Source: CAVVMA01 sp963830715
GTDB taxonomy: Bacteria; Desulfobacterota; Binatia; Binatales; Binataceae
Assembly (NCBI GenBank): GCA_963830715.1
Contig: CAWHNS010000020.1
Coordinates: forward strand, 372,001 to 436,000
Length of the DNA stretch: 64,000 bases
Direction of reading: 5' to 3'
Shown: in pieces, positions 26,493 through 36,473 of the stretch
Layout of the letters: each line of letters begins with the position of its first letter
Position numbering within the stretch: position 1 is the stretch's first letter
Translations under genes and position numbers: made by a program
Notes under the pieces: generated by a model
What the model was told of the DNA's origin: nothing
The model's database searches: none
What the model saw: the letters and a program-made list of their open reading frames with translations, nothing else

Positions 26493-27605
26493 GTGGCGTT
26501 CTACGCGGACAAAGATTACACGCAGGACCAGGAAGTCCTGCAGGCGATGCAGGAAGTGATGCAAGGTCATCTCACCCTGCACTGGTACGACGCGCACACC
26601 GAACCGATAAAGGGCAAGCCCAGGGATTATCGGCGCGGCCTGACCTACCGCGATCTCGACGTCGGCAGCTACGGCTTCACCGGCGTTCCCGAGGACGTCC
26701 GCCGGAACCAATCGATGGTGGCGCGGGGCAGCGAGCTATGGGGCAAGCTGCCCGACATGGGCTACCTGGTCAATCGCAAGTCCGAAGTGTGGTCCGACAA
26801 CGTCGCGGAGCTCTACGAGGAGGACAAGACCCGGCGATGGGCTCCGGCGGTCGATATTCCCTGGTCCGGCACCGACGCGAATCCGCCGGGCGGCGAGCTC
26901 GAGGCGGCATGCGCGCAGCTCTACACGTTCCTGCAGGAGTGCGCGCTGGTCTCGCTCGATTTTCCCTCGCGATGGGTCCCGCTGATCAACCAGGAATTCC
27001 TCGAAGTCAAGAGTTTCATGTGCGCCCAGATGCTCGACTGGGCGCGGCTGCTTGAAGCGTTCCGCAAGCGCGCGCTCTATGGCGGCGCGGGACTCGGGCG
27101 CGCAAGCGCAACCGCCGAGCAGGGACTCAAGGAGTGGCTGTGGGCGGAGACCTACCCGCAGGGATCGCTCTCGATTAATTTGTCGCTGGCGGGATTTCTG
27201 CTCGCCGTGTTCCGGCAGGTCGCCGCGTTCGCGCCCGGCAGGACTGACCGCACGCTGATGGGCTTCGCGATGCAGGATGCGGCGCGTCAGGTCTCTTACG
27301 GCCTCGGCAGTCTTCGCTACCTGCTGAGCCATCGCCCCGCCCAGAAGACCGCGATGGAAGAGTACCTCGACCAGACCGAGCACGTGATGGTCGCGCTGTT
27401 CGGCAGTCCCGAGTTGCTCGAGCCGATGATCGTCATCTGCGGCGGCGGGCTCGGGGTCGATCAGGTCAAGGCCGGGCGGAGCGCAACCGCGAAATTCATC
27501 CGCCTGGTCGTGCACGAATACCTGGAGCGCCTGGAAGCTGCCGGCCTGACCGCCCGCGCCACCCGCAGCCGCCTCCCCGCAGTAGTCGATCGCATCGCGG
27601 CGTGA
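26493..27605 (+). CDS. Ferritin-like paralogue with erased diiron site
   Basis: 370 aa, starting at GTG 10 bp after the preceding gene. It aligns along its length with that protein (RRGLTYRDLDVGSYGFTGVP; VFRKRAL/AFRKRAL blocks; GGGLGVDQVKAG). At the metal positions only Glu149 remains: Glu184 is Trp183, His187 is Leu186, Glu234 is Ala233, Glu264 is Ala263 and His267 is Gln266 (LDWARLLEAF, LSLAGFLL, MQDAARQVSYG). The bundle is otherwise uninterrupted, so it is probably a structural or regulatory partner of the active copy, as PaaC is to PaaA, rather than a dying gene. Confidence 0.85.
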   Translation: MAFYADKDYTQDQEVLQAMQEVMQGHLTLHWYDAHTEPIKGKPRDYRRGLTYRDLDVGSYGFTGVPEDVRRNQSMVARGSELWGKLPDMGYLVNRKSEVWSDNVAELYEEDKTRRWAPAVDIPWSGTDANPPGGELEAACAQLYTFLQECALVSLDFPSRWVPLINQEFLEVKSFMCAQMLDWARLLEAFRKRALYGGAGLGRASATAEQGLKEWLWAETYPQGSLSINLSLAGFLLAVFRQVAAFAPGRTDRTLMGFAMQDAARQVSYGLGSLRYLLSHRPAQKTAMEEYLDQTEHVMVALFGSPELLEPMIVICGGGLGVDQVKAGRSATAKFIRLVVHEYLERLEAAGLTARATRSRLPAVVDRIAA

Positions 27606-28154
27606 AGCAGCCCCGCCGTCCAGACTCTGACTTCGACCGGCAAATGCCGCGTCCGTTGGTATGAGATTCCTCCGGGAGTATGTACTTTACGCAATTTCGC
27701 TGAAAATTCGGAAACGACCGTAAGCCTTTCTAATTCCGCTCGCTGGAACAATCCACAGCTTTCGCTGACTCGGGCGGCATTCGCCAGACCCTTGCAATTG
27801 CGGCGGTTCTGATTTGTTGTCCACAAGTTATTGCTGGACATATCGACATGTTCATGCTTGCGTTTTTCCACTGGAGCAGATCAAGCGGCACCTGCGGGAC
27901 ATTCCACAACGTCAGCCCGAAGCGCCCGCATCGGTACGTCGCGGAGTTTGATTTCGGATGGAATGCGCGCAAAGTTGATGACGGCGAACGGCTGGCGCGT
28001 GCGGTTCGGAGCGGGGAAGGCAAGCGCCTTCGGTACAGAGAACCATTGGCGATACTTCCGCCGAGACCGGCGCAAGGCAGGCCATTTTGATGGCTGTGAA
28101 TAAACACCTATCGTCCGCGCTGACGCTTGCGATCCCGCGGGGAAAAAAGACCCC
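27606..28154. other. AT-richer accessory intergenic region with transposase remnant
   Basis: 549 bp between the ferritin-like operon and the methyltransferase. The left 240 bp are visibly less GC-rich than the flanks and hold no gene I can support. The right half carries the IS1595-type fragment listed separately. A short TGTGAATAAACACC stretch near 28096 and a GGGGAAAAAAG run precede the methyltransferase. Confidence 0.5.
27848..28090 (+). pseudogene. IS1595 family (ISXO2-like) transposase C-terminal remnant
   Basis: In one frame the sequence reads GTFHNVSPKRPHRYVAEFDF then GWNARKVDDGERL and SGEGKRLRYREP. This is the C-terminal end of DDE transposases of the ISXO2-like IS1595 group (family pattern GTFHHVS..HL.RYV.EF.FRWN.R...D.ER). 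Upstream the frame degenerates and the catalytic DDE region is absent, so only some 60-80 codons survive. No terminal inverted repeats were found. It marks a past insertion next to the methyltransferase/nuclease patch. Confidence 0.65.
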
Positions 28155-28847
28155 GTGCCCCTCGCTCTAGAATTATCCCCGAATGGCGTATCGACTTATG
28201 AACCGATCAGCAGCGTGTGGGAGGGCAACGATGGGGACCTGCTCGAAGCGATGTTCGAGTTTTACGCAGCGATCCCGGTCGAGCCAATCTTGGACGCCAC
28301 GTACAACGCGGGGCGATTTTGGAAAGGCTCGGCGCGGGGGGTTGTGTCTATGGACATCGACCCGCAGTACAAGCCCGACATCGTTGGCGACAACTGGAAA
28401 ATGATTGGCGTCCGCTCCGCACGGTTTGGAACAGTGGTGTACGACCCGCCCCACGTCGGCCCGCAAGGGCGAGATAAGAGTCGGAAGCGGTTTGACGTGG
28501 ACTTCGGAGCAACGGTGGAGTGCGGCAAAGAACAGGGCTGGAATCTGAGCTACCTGTATCCGCCGTTCTTGAAGCAGGCGAAGCGGGTACTCAAGCCGGA
28601 CGGCCTGCTGCTCGCGAAGATCACCGATATGGTGAACAACCACAAGTCGAAGTGGCCGCATTGCGACTTCATGCGGATGGCCGAAGAGGCCGGATTTACC
28701 GTGTGCGATTTGATCGTCAAAGTTCGCGTCGGCCCGATGGTTTCGACGAAGTGGAAAGAGGCTCACCACGCGCGAAAACGGCATTGCTTCTGGATCGTCT
28801 GTCGGAACGGTGATGACTGCGAGCGGCAGTCATCTTTTCGGGAATAG
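28155..28847 (+). CDS. Phage-type SAM-dependent methyltransferase (DPPH motif)
   Basis: About 230 aa starting at GTG 28155. Motifs: LDATYNAGRFWKGSARGVVS (SAM-binding loop and strand), MDIDPQYKPDIVGDN, the catalytic-type VVYDPPHVGPQG (DPPH in place of DPPY/NPPY), and FLKQAKRVLKPDGLLLAKITD. VSTYEPISSVWEGNDGDLLEAM at the start is typical of phage and island-borne methyltransferases. Likely a DNA base or nucleotide methylase. Its 3' end overlaps a convergent Eco29kI-like fragment. Lower GC and absence of operon neighbours suggest transfer. Confidence 0.75.
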   Translation: MPLALELSPNGVSTYEPISSVWEGNDGDLLEAMFEFYAAIPVEPILDATYNAGRFWKGSARGVVSMDIDPQYKPDIVGDNWKMIGVRSARFGTVVYDPPHVGPQGRDKSRKRFDVDFGATVECGKEQGWNLSYLYPPFLKQAKRVLKPDGLLLAKITDMVNNHKSKWPHCDFMRMAEEAGFTVCDLIVKVRVGPMVSTKWKEAHHARKRHCFWIVCRNGDDCERQSSFRE

Positions 28848-29060
28848 CTCGTCCCATCGGCTCACGCGATGCGTACCAGGACGGCCCACGCCCGGCACCT
28901 TGCTCCCGAATCCGCTTTCATCCCACTCCGGTTGGTAGTGGACCATGAGCGCAAATTCGCCTGCGAACACCCACCACTCGCTGGCAAAAGTCAGGTAGCG
29001 GCACTTCATATCCGCCAGCGCGATATTCCGCCCGGATGACGGATGGCGAAATGCGCGAGA
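28830..29060 (-). pseudogene. Eco29kI-family GIY-YIG restriction nuclease, C-terminal fragment
   Basis: An open frame with no start of its own family reads IALADMKCRYLTFASEWWVF, AGEFALMVHYQPEWDESGFG and GRPGTHRVSRWDELFPKR to the TGA at 28830-28832. This matches the C-terminal half of Eco29kI-like restriction endonucleases (catalytic Glu before a QYxPxWN segment, then GFGxxxPGxGR...WDxxHPGR). Asn is Asp here. The GIY-YIG N-terminal half is missing and a TAG stops the frame at 29061-29063. With the convergent methyltransferase it looks like the remains of a small restriction-modification module. Confidence 0.6.
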
Positions 29061-29098
29061 CTAATGTCATTCAGCGCGGGGAGCCTGCCCGCTGGCGG

Positions 29099-29521
29099 TC
29101 AGCGCGGGGCGCGGTTCAGCTCGGCGGCTTCGTGGCGGGCGCGGGCGATCTGCAGCGCGAGCTCGGCGTCGGCGTAATCGGCGGAGTAGTAACTGGTCTG
29201 GCCGAGGCGGTCCGCCGCCTCCTTCTCCTCGCCGGCGGCCTGGGCGCGATCCACACTTTCCGGCGATTGCACTTCGGGCGCCAGCACCGTCATCGCGCCG
29301 CCCTTGACCGCCGCTAGCCCGCCGATCACGACGTAGCCGCTCTCGCGATCGGAGCCGGTCTTCACGCGCAGGACCCCGGGAATCAGCGAGGTGATGAAAT
29401 CAATGTGATTCGCGAGAACGCCGAACTCGCCGAGCGCCGAATGAGCAATCACCTCCTCGACGGGCCGATCGACGATCACGCCGGTGGGCGTGATCAGCTT
29501 GAACGGGAAGCTCTCGGCCAT
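29099..29521 (-). CDS. atpC: ATP synthase F1 epsilon subunit
   Basis: 140 aa central-stalk subunit of F1Fo-ATP synthase. FPFKLITPTGVIVDRPVEEV, then ALGEFGVLANHIDFITSLIPGVL and GYVVIGGLAAV, form the beta-sandwich. The two C-terminal helices (AGEEKEAADRL onward) that inhibit hydrolysis are present. The stop of atpD lies 3 bp upstream of its ATG, so it is translated with it. Last gene of the operon. Confidence 0.96.
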   Translation of the reverse strand: MAESFPFKLITPTGVIVDRPVEEVIAHSALGEFGVLANHIDFITSLIPGVLRVKTGSDRESGYVVIGGLAAVKGGAMTVLAPEVQSPESVDRAQAAGEEKEAADRLGQTSYYSADYADAELALQIARARHEAAELNRAPR

Positions 29522-29524
29522 CGT

Positions 29525-30952
29525 TCAGCGCGCCTCGCCGCGCGCGAGCCGCTCGGCCTTGGCGCGCGCGTCGTCGATGGTGCCGACCATGTAGAAGGCC
29601 TGCTCGGGCATATCGTCGCATTTGCCGTCGAGGATTTCGGCGAAGCCGCGCACGTTTTCCTTGCGCGGGACGTATGCGCCCGGAGTGTTGGTGAATTGCT
29701 CCGCCGCGAACATCGGCTGGGACAGGAAGCGCTCGATCCGGCGCGCGCGCGAGACGACGAGCTTGTCGTCGGGCGATAGTTCGTCCATCCCGAGGATCGC
29801 GATGATGTCCTGCAAGTCCTTGTAGCGCTGCAGGATCGCCTGCACGCCCCGCGCGACGTTGTAGTGATCCTCGCCGACGATTTGCGGATCGAGGATTCGC
29901 GAGCTGGAGGCGAGCGGATCGACCGCCGGGAAGATCGCCTTTTCGTAGATCTTGCGCTCCAGCACGGTCGAGGCGTCGAGATGCGCAAAGGTGGTGGCCG
30001 GCGCCGGGTCGGTATAGTCGTCGGCCGGAACGAAGATCGCCTGCACGGAGGTGATCGACCCCTTCTTGGTGGTCGTGATCCGTTCTTCCAATTCGCCCAG
30101 GTCGGTGCCGAGGGTGGGCTGGTAGCCGACCGCGCTCGGCATCCGGCCGAGCAGCGCCGAGACCTCGGAGTTGGCCTGGACGAAGCGGAAAATGTTGTCG
30201 ACGAAGAACAGCACGTCCTTGCCTTCGTCGTCGCGGAAATACTCGGCCACCGTAACTCCGGTCAGCGCGACGCGCGCGCGCGCGCCGGGCGGCTCGTTCA
30301 TCTGGCCGTACACGAGCGCCGTCTTCGACAGCACGCCGGACTCATGGAGCTCGCGATAGAGATCGTTGCCCTCGCGCGAGCGCTCGCCGACTCCGGCGAA
30401 CACCGAGACGCCGCCATGCTGCTTGGCGACGTTGTGAATCAGCTCCATTATCGTGACGGTCTTGCCGACCCCGGCGCCGCCGAACAGCCCGATCTTGCCG
30501 CCGCGCGAGAACGGGCAGATCAGGTCGACGACCTTGATGCCGGTCTCGAGGATTTCGACCTCGGTCGCCTGATCGGCGAACGGTGGGGCGTCGCGATGGA
30601 TGGGCCTCATCTTGTCCGAGGTGATCGGTCCGGCCTCGTCAACCGGCAGGCCGATCACGTTCATCAAGCGCCCGAGCGTTATCGGACCGACCGGCACCGA
30701 AATCGGTCCGCCGGTGTCGCTGACTTCCATCCCGCGCACCAGGCCTTCGGTGGCGTCCATCGCGATGCATCGCACGGTCTTCTCGCCGAGATGCTGCGAG
30801 ACCTCGAGGACGAGGTTGCCGGGCTTGTCGCCGAGCGCCGGATTGGTGACGCGAAGCGCGTTAAAGATCGACGGCAGGGCGCCGTTGTGAAACTCGACGT
30901 CGATCACGTTGCCGAGCACCTGGCTGATTCGACCGTTGGCTTTGTCGCTCAT
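29525..30952 (-). CDS. atpD: ATP synthase F1 beta subunit
   Basis: 475 aa catalytic subunit. P-loop GGAGVGKTV, GERSREGNDLY (catalytic Glu/Arg region), Walker B VLFFVDNIFRF and FAHLDASTVLERKIYEKAIFP are all intact. The ATG at 30952 (MSDKANGRISQVLG) is the family start; an upstream ATG at 31027 would add 25 non-family residues. Makes ATP from ADP and phosphate in the membrane-associated F1 head. Confidence 0.98.
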   Translation of the reverse strand: MSDKANGRISQVLGNVIDVEFHNGALPSIFNALRVTNPALGDKPGNLVLEVSQHLGEKTVRCIAMDATEGLVRGMEVSDTGGPISVPVGPITLGRLMNVIGLPVDEAGPITSDKMRPIHRDAPPFADQATEVEILETGIKVVDLICPFSRGGKIGLFGGAGVGKTVTIMELIHNVAKQHGGVSVFAGVGERSREGNDLYRELHESGVLSKTALVYGQMNEPPGARARVALTGVTVAEYFRDDEGKDVLFFVDNIFRFVQANSEVSALLGRMPSAVGYQPTLGTDLGELEERITTTKKGSITSVQAIFVPADDYTDPAPATTFAHLDASTVLERKIYEKAIFPAVDPLASSSRILDPQIVGEDHYNVARGVQAILQRYKDLQDIIAILGMDELSPDDKLVVSRARRIERFLSQPMFAAEQFTNTPGAYVPRKENVRGFAEILDGKCDDMPEQAFYMVGTIDDARAKAERLARGEAR

Positions 30953-31055
30953 GAGCGGCAGATTTCCTTCTCGATCTTCATGGGTTCGCGTCGCGCAGTT
31001 CCAATTCTCGTCATCCTCATCCACCAAATAGCCGAGTCATTTGCCCGACGCCACA

Positions 31056-31916
31056 CTAGCCGCGCAAGGCCTCGGAGCCGCCGACGATGTCCATCAGCTC
31101 CCTGGTAATGGCTGCCTGGCGGGCGCGATTCATGTCGAGCGTGAGGCGCTGGATCATATCGGCGGCGTTGTTGGTCGCGCTGTCCATCGCGGTCATGCGC
31201 GCGCCCTGCTCGCTCGCTTCGGCTTCGAGCAGGGCGTGATAGAGCGCGGACTCGACATAGCTGCGGATGACGATCGGGATCAGCCGATCGCGGCTCGGCT
31301 CCATCAGGTATTCGTCGCTGCGCGCAGCCTCGATGCTCGGCGGCTCGATCGGCAGCAGCCGCTCGAAACACGGCCGCTGGGAGAGCGCCGATCGGAACAT
31401 CGAGTAGACAATTCCCGCCTGTGCGACCTGTCCCGATTGATACTCGGAGAGCATCCGGGCGGCCAGCTCGCGCGCGAGTGCCACGGTCGCCAATCGCGGC
31501 AGATTGTTGATCTTCTCTCCGGCCACGGTCTGGCGCGTGCGCTTGAAGTGGTCCAGCACCTTGCGCCCGACGGCGAACCGTCTCACCTCGAGCCCTTCGT
31601 TCCGGAGCCGCGCAGCCTCCTCCTCGGCCTTGCGAATCAGGTTTGCGTTGTACCCGCCGCACTGGCCGCGATCCGAGCCGACCACGATCAGCAGGGCAGC
31701 CGGCTGCGCGTCTTCGGCCGGCGCGAGGGCCGAAGCGTCAGTTAGCAGGACTGACGCGGCGATCTCGCGCACGCCCTCATGATAGGGCGTGGCGCTGACC
31801 AGCGCTTCCTGGGCGCGCCGCAGACGCGCGGCCGCAACCAGCTTCATCGCGCGCGTGATCTGCTGGGTGGATTTGACCGACGCGATTCGGCGCCGGATCG
31901 CCTTGAGGGTCGGCAT
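31056..31916 (-). CDS. atpG: ATP synthase F1 gamma subunit
   Basis: 286 aa rotor subunit. The N-terminal coiled-coil helix (TLKAIRRRIASVKSTQQITR, then AMKLVAAARLRRAQ) and the C-terminal helix (MTAMDSATNNAADMIQRL, then NRARQAAITRELMDIVGG) are the conserved ends of the family. Connects catalysis to rotation of the c-ring. A 103-bp gap separates it from atpD; such gaps often carry a processing or termination signal but none stands out here. Confidence 0.97.
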   Translation of the reverse strand: MPTLKAIRRRIASVKSTQQITRAMKLVAAARLRRAQEALVSATPYHEGVREIAASVLLTDASALAPAEDAQPAALLIVVGSDRGQCGGYNANLIRKAEEEAARLRNEGLEVRRFAVGRKVLDHFKRTRQTVAGEKINNLPRLATVALARELAARMLSEYQSGQVAQAGIVYSMFRSALSQRPCFERLLPIEPPSIEAARSDEYLMEPSRDRLIPIVIRSYVESALYHALLEAEASEQGARMTAMDSATNNAADMIQRLTLDMNRARQAAITRELMDIVGGSEALRG

Positions 31917-31930
31917 CGATTACAGGCGGT

Positions 31931-33478
<1,548 letters not shown>

Positions 33479-33495
33479 AGAACCTGATTGCGGCC

Positions 33496-34029
33496 TCAGC
33501 CGCTGAGCTTCTGTTGTGCCTGCCAAAGTCCGGTCGCCAGGCTGCCGTCGTATATCTTGCCTTCCAGTTCGGCCACAGCGCCGCCCAGCAGCGACTCGTC
33601 AACCTTTACGGTTGCGAGGATCTTCTTGCCGGCGATCGCGCCGAGCGCCTGCGCGATTCCCGCGACCTGCGGGTCGGACGGAGTGCGCGCGAAAGTGAGC
33701 GTCGCGCGCGCCCGGCCCAGCGCTTCATCGACCAGGGTCTGATAGGCGTCGGAGATCGCGGTCAACTCGGCGATTCTCCCGTGCCGCGCGATCACCACCG
33801 CGAACGAGCGCAGCGGGAAGCTGAGCTCGAGACGCTCGGCAATCTTCGCCATCGCCGCGACGCTGCTCTCTTTCGGCAGCTCGGGCGACGTAAGACGCTC
33901 GGCCAGCTCCGGAGCGCTCGCAGTGGCCGCGAGCCGTTCCAGTTCCGCGGCCCACGCTTCGAGCTGATCCTTGGGAGCCAGCTCGACTAGCGCGCGGGCA
34001 TAGCGCCTGGCGGCGCGGGAACCCTTCAC
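33496..34029 (-). CDS. atpH: ATP synthase delta subunit
   Basis: 177 aa peripheral stalk (OSCP-like) subunit. SRAARRYARALVELAPKDQL at the N-terminus and KVDESLLGGAVAELEGKIYDGSLA at the C-terminus are the family's two blocks. Overlaps atpF by 4 bp, implying translational coupling. Links the F1 head to the b-subunit stalk. Confidence 0.95.
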   Translation of the reverse strand: MKGSRAARRYARALVELAPKDQLEAWAAELERLAATASAPELAERLTSPELPKESSVAAMAKIAERLELSFPLRSFAVVIARHGRIAELTAISDAYQTLVDEALGRARATLTFARTPSDPQVAGIAQALGAIAGKKILATVKVDESLLGGAVAELEGKIYDGSLATGLWQAQQKLSG

Positions 34030-34603
34030 GGCCTGGCCTCTTCCCTGAGCTTGTCCACGAATCCGCCGAGCAACCGCTGCTGGTCGGCATCATGGAAGTC
34101 GCGAACGATCAGATCGCGCGCGATCCGGGCTGCCGATCGCGCGAGCTCGTCGCGCACGCGCCGCTGCGCCGCGTCCGCGATCGCCGCGGCCGTCATCTCG
34201 CCGTCGCGCTTGATCCGATCGGATCCGCACGAGCGAGCTCGGCAATCATGCGGACCTGATGGGCGGTTTCGGCGTCGAGCTCGCTGACGATCCGGGTCTT
34301 CTCGGCCGCGAGCCCCGCGATGCGCGCGGCGGCTCGATTGGCGAGATCCTGCGCCTCGCGAAACGCCGCGTCGGCTCGCGACAGCGTGTTGCGAATCGCG
34401 CCCGCGCGGTCGTTGAAGAAGGTCCTCACGATCGGTCCCGCGAAGTAGGCCAGCACCGACACGAAGAGCGCGAAATTGATTACAAAGAAGAGCAGCCGGA
34501 GCCACGAACCGTCGCCCGCCGCCGCTTCTTCAGCCGCAATCGCGTGCGCGGGGAAAAGGGCGACTGCGAGCAGCGCGGCCGCGATCGGAATCCGGTACTT
34601 CAT
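34026..34603 (-). CDS. atpF: ATP synthase Fo b subunit, one frame break
   Basis: Membrane-anchored peripheral stalk subunit of about 192 aa. It has an N-terminal signal-like segment (IAAALLAVALFPAHAIA) as in many delta-type b subunits, then a membrane helix (LRLLFFVINFALFVSVLAYF) and a long charged helix. After MIAELARAD the expected DRIKRDGEMTAAAIADAAQRRV is in the neighbouring frame: one base is missing near 34215-34226. Because the gene is essential in an energised cell and the rest is intact, a sequencing error is the likely cause. Confidence 0.9.
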
Positions 34604-34616
34604 CGTCAGTTGCTCT

Positions 34617-35081
34617 TCAGTTTCTTTTCAAGGCCGGCGTGTCGCCGTCCGGCACCGGACGACCCAGCAGCCGCTCCGCGAGCTGGCTCGCAAGCGTGCG
34701 TGCGAAAGCGTCAAGCTGTCGCTCGGCGGCGCTCACCTGCCGCTCGATTTCGACCCTCGTCCGGTCCATCGAGGCGCGCGCCTGGGCTTTGGCGTGCTCG
34801 ATCATTTGTGCGGCTTGCTCCTCGGCGCGGCGCCGCTCGGCCTCGCGTCTCGCCAAGGCGTCGCGTCGGAGCTCCGCAAGCTGGCGATCATGCTCCTGCT
34901 CGGCGTCTCTCCCCTCCTTGATCAGCCGCTCGGCTCGCGCGCCAAGTTCCTTCAGCCGGTTTTCCCGCCTGCCAAGCACCTCGAGGAAGGGATCGAAAAA
35001 AAGCCGCTTGAATATAAACCAGAAAACCAGGAACGAGACAATGAGCGCGAAAAAGGTCCCCCAGTTAGGCGGGATGTGCAT
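34617..35081 (-). CDS. ATP synthase second b-type (b') subunit
   Basis: 154 aa. One N-terminal membrane helix (WGTFFALIVSFLVFWFIFKR) precedes a long charged coiled coil (RERLIKEG...EQEHDRQLAELRRDALARREAERRRAEEQ region) that ends in LASQLAERLLGRPV. A b/b' pair in tandem (14-bp gap to atpF) is typical of deltaproteobacteria, Cyanobacteria and alphaproteobacteria, where the two form a heterodimeric stator. Genes for a and c subunits are not in this window. Confidence 0.9.
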   Translation of the reverse strand: MHIPPNWGTFFALIVSFLVFWFIFKRLFFDPFLEVLGRRENRLKELGARAERLIKEGRDAEQEHDRQLAELRRDALARREAERRRAEEQAAQMIEHAKAQARASMDRTRVEIERQVSAAERQLDAFARTLASQLAERLLGRPVPDGDTPALKRN

Positions 35082-35175
35082 ACTTCAGATCTCCCCCGAA
35101 AGATCGGTCACGCGGACAGTCGCCAGCATCCGAGGTGGAGGGTTCCGAGGACTCGGGGTTCGGGCGGAGCGCGCT

Positions 35176-35715
35176 TCAGCCCTGCTTCTGGCCTCCGGCC
35201 TGCGCCAGCCGCTCTTCCTTGGGGAAGACCGCCACCTTGTTGTCCCGCGCACTCTCGATCTGCATCGCGCAGTGGCCTTCGAACAGCGCCCCCTCGTGAA
35301 TTACGAGCACGGGCGAGGTCAGGTTGCCCAGGACTTTGGCCATCGGGCGAATCTCGATTCGCTGCGTGGCCACGATATCGCCGCTGAGCTTACCGGCAAC
35401 GACCACCGACGCCGCCCTGATCTGCGCGGTCAGCACGGCGCTCTCGCCGATCGTGATGCTCTCCTTGGCGTGGATCTCACCGTCAACCTGGCCGTCGATC
35501 CGGGCTGGTCCGTCGAAGGAAAGCTTGCCGCTGATCTTGCAGCCCTTATCGAGATATGCACCGCCGCGATCTTCGCGCGGAGCCGCGGGCAGAGGCCTGA
35601 GAGCGGTGCGATCTTCGGCCGGCGAAGGGGGGTGCGCCGTCGTCGATTTCTCCGGGACCACCGTCAAACCTTCCGGCCGAGGATTCTTTTCCGAATCTTT
35701 GCTGAAAAGCGCCAT
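35176..35715 (-). CDS. Bactofilin (polymer-forming cytoskeletal protein)
   Basis: 179 aa. A disordered Pro/Ser N-terminus of about 50 residues is followed by the right-handed beta-helix repeat core: YLDKGCKISGKLSFDGPARI, DGQVDGEIHAKESITIGESA, VVVAGKLSGDIVATQRIEIR. It polymerises without nucleotide on the inner face of the membrane. The first gene of the atp operon, 95 bp upstream of b', an arrangement also known from myxobacteria-like genomes. Confidence 0.93.
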   Translation of the reverse strand: MALFSKDSEKNPRPEGLTVVPEKSTTAHPPSPAEDRTALRPLPAAPREDRGGAYLDKGCKISGKLSFDGPARIDGQVDGEIHAKESITIGESAVLTAQIRAASVVVAGKLSGDIVATQRIEIRPMAKVLGNLTSPVLVIHEGALFEGHCAMQIESARDNKVAVFPKEERLAQAGGQKQG

Positions 35716-35932
35716 TGCCCGACTCCTCCGTGGGTTCTACGAGGCGGACTCGCAAGCGGCTACGTCCGCGCGGCAAACCCCGCTTCCGTCAATTAACCCA
35801 TAGGCAGCGGGGAGTCAATTTGCTTGCCCTCGAAACGGCGCCGAGGCGCAGAGCCTCAAACAGAATCCTTGGCCCTGCCTCAGCGTTGTGGGTTACACTA
35901 CCAGAAGAACCTCCGCGCCGTAGGAGATCAAG

Positions 35933-36334
35933 ATGGTTGCGATACCGGAGAAATACCTCGAATTGCTCCAGACCAAGAAATGCTTCGCCAACCTGGCGAC
36001 CGTGATGCCCGACGGGTCGCCCCAGGTCACGCCAGTATGGTTTGACTATACGGGCGGGAGGGTGCGCATCAACACGGCGCGCGGGCGCGTGAAGGATCGC
36101 AACATGAAGGAAGGCTCCAAGGTCGCGCTCGCGATCATGGATCCTGACGACCCTTATCGGTACATCCAGATTCGAGGCCGCGTTGTGCGGGAGAGCGAGC
36201 GGGGCGCCGACGAGCATATCGACTCGCTCGCCAAGAAATACCTCGGACAGGAGAAGTATCCCTTTCGCCGTACCAATGAGGTCCGCGTCATCTACGAGAT
36301 CGAGCCGCTATCGGTATCCGTGATGGGCTCGTGA
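35933..36334 (+). CDS. PPOX-class F420-dependent oxidoreductase-like
   Basis: 133 aa FMN/F420-binding split barrel. YLELLQTKKCFANLATVMPD then GSPQVTPVWFDYTGGRVRINT is the TIGR03618-type F420-dependent pyridoxamine oxidase-like signature, and KYPFRRTNEVRVIYEIEP the C-terminal strand. It uses F420 or FMN as cofactor on an unknown substrate. ATG 35933 follows a GGAG-type site. Together with the Ddn-like gene at 41906 it suggests an F420-using organism. Confidence 0.87.
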   Translation: MVAIPEKYLELLQTKKCFANLATVMPDGSPQVTPVWFDYTGGRVRINTARGRVKDRNMKEGSKVALAIMDPDDPYRYIQIRGRVVRESERGADEHIDSLAKKYLGQEKYPFRRTNEVRVIYEIEPLSVSVMGS

Positions 36335-36404
36335 TTCGCGATTAGGGCTTTTTCCAGTCGCCGATTCCCACGAAAGATTCTCCGCGAGTTCATATCGCCA
36401 CTGA

Positions 36405-36444
36405 TTGACTCTCGCTATATCGGACGATATATGTAGAGGTACAT
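36405..36444 (+). promoter_or_regulatory. Promoter with two nested palindromes, likely PadR operator
   Basis: TTGACT (36405-36410), 17 bp, TATATG (36428-36433) is a good sigma-70 promoter 41 bp before the PadR ATG. Palindrome TATATCG-GA-CGATATA (36416-36431) overlaps the spacer and -10. A second, ATGTA-GAGG-TACAT (36431-36444), covers the -10 end and start site. ATGT...ACAT is the known PadR half-site pattern (usual spacing 8, here 6 within ATGT/ACAT), so autorepression is likely. Confidence 0.65.
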
Positions 36445-36473
36445 CTTACGAGGAGCGGGCGGGAGATATATCC

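Noticed and set aside
27848..28090. Complete insertion sequence
   Set aside because: Only the C-terminal end of a transposase is present and no terminal inverted repeats were seen.
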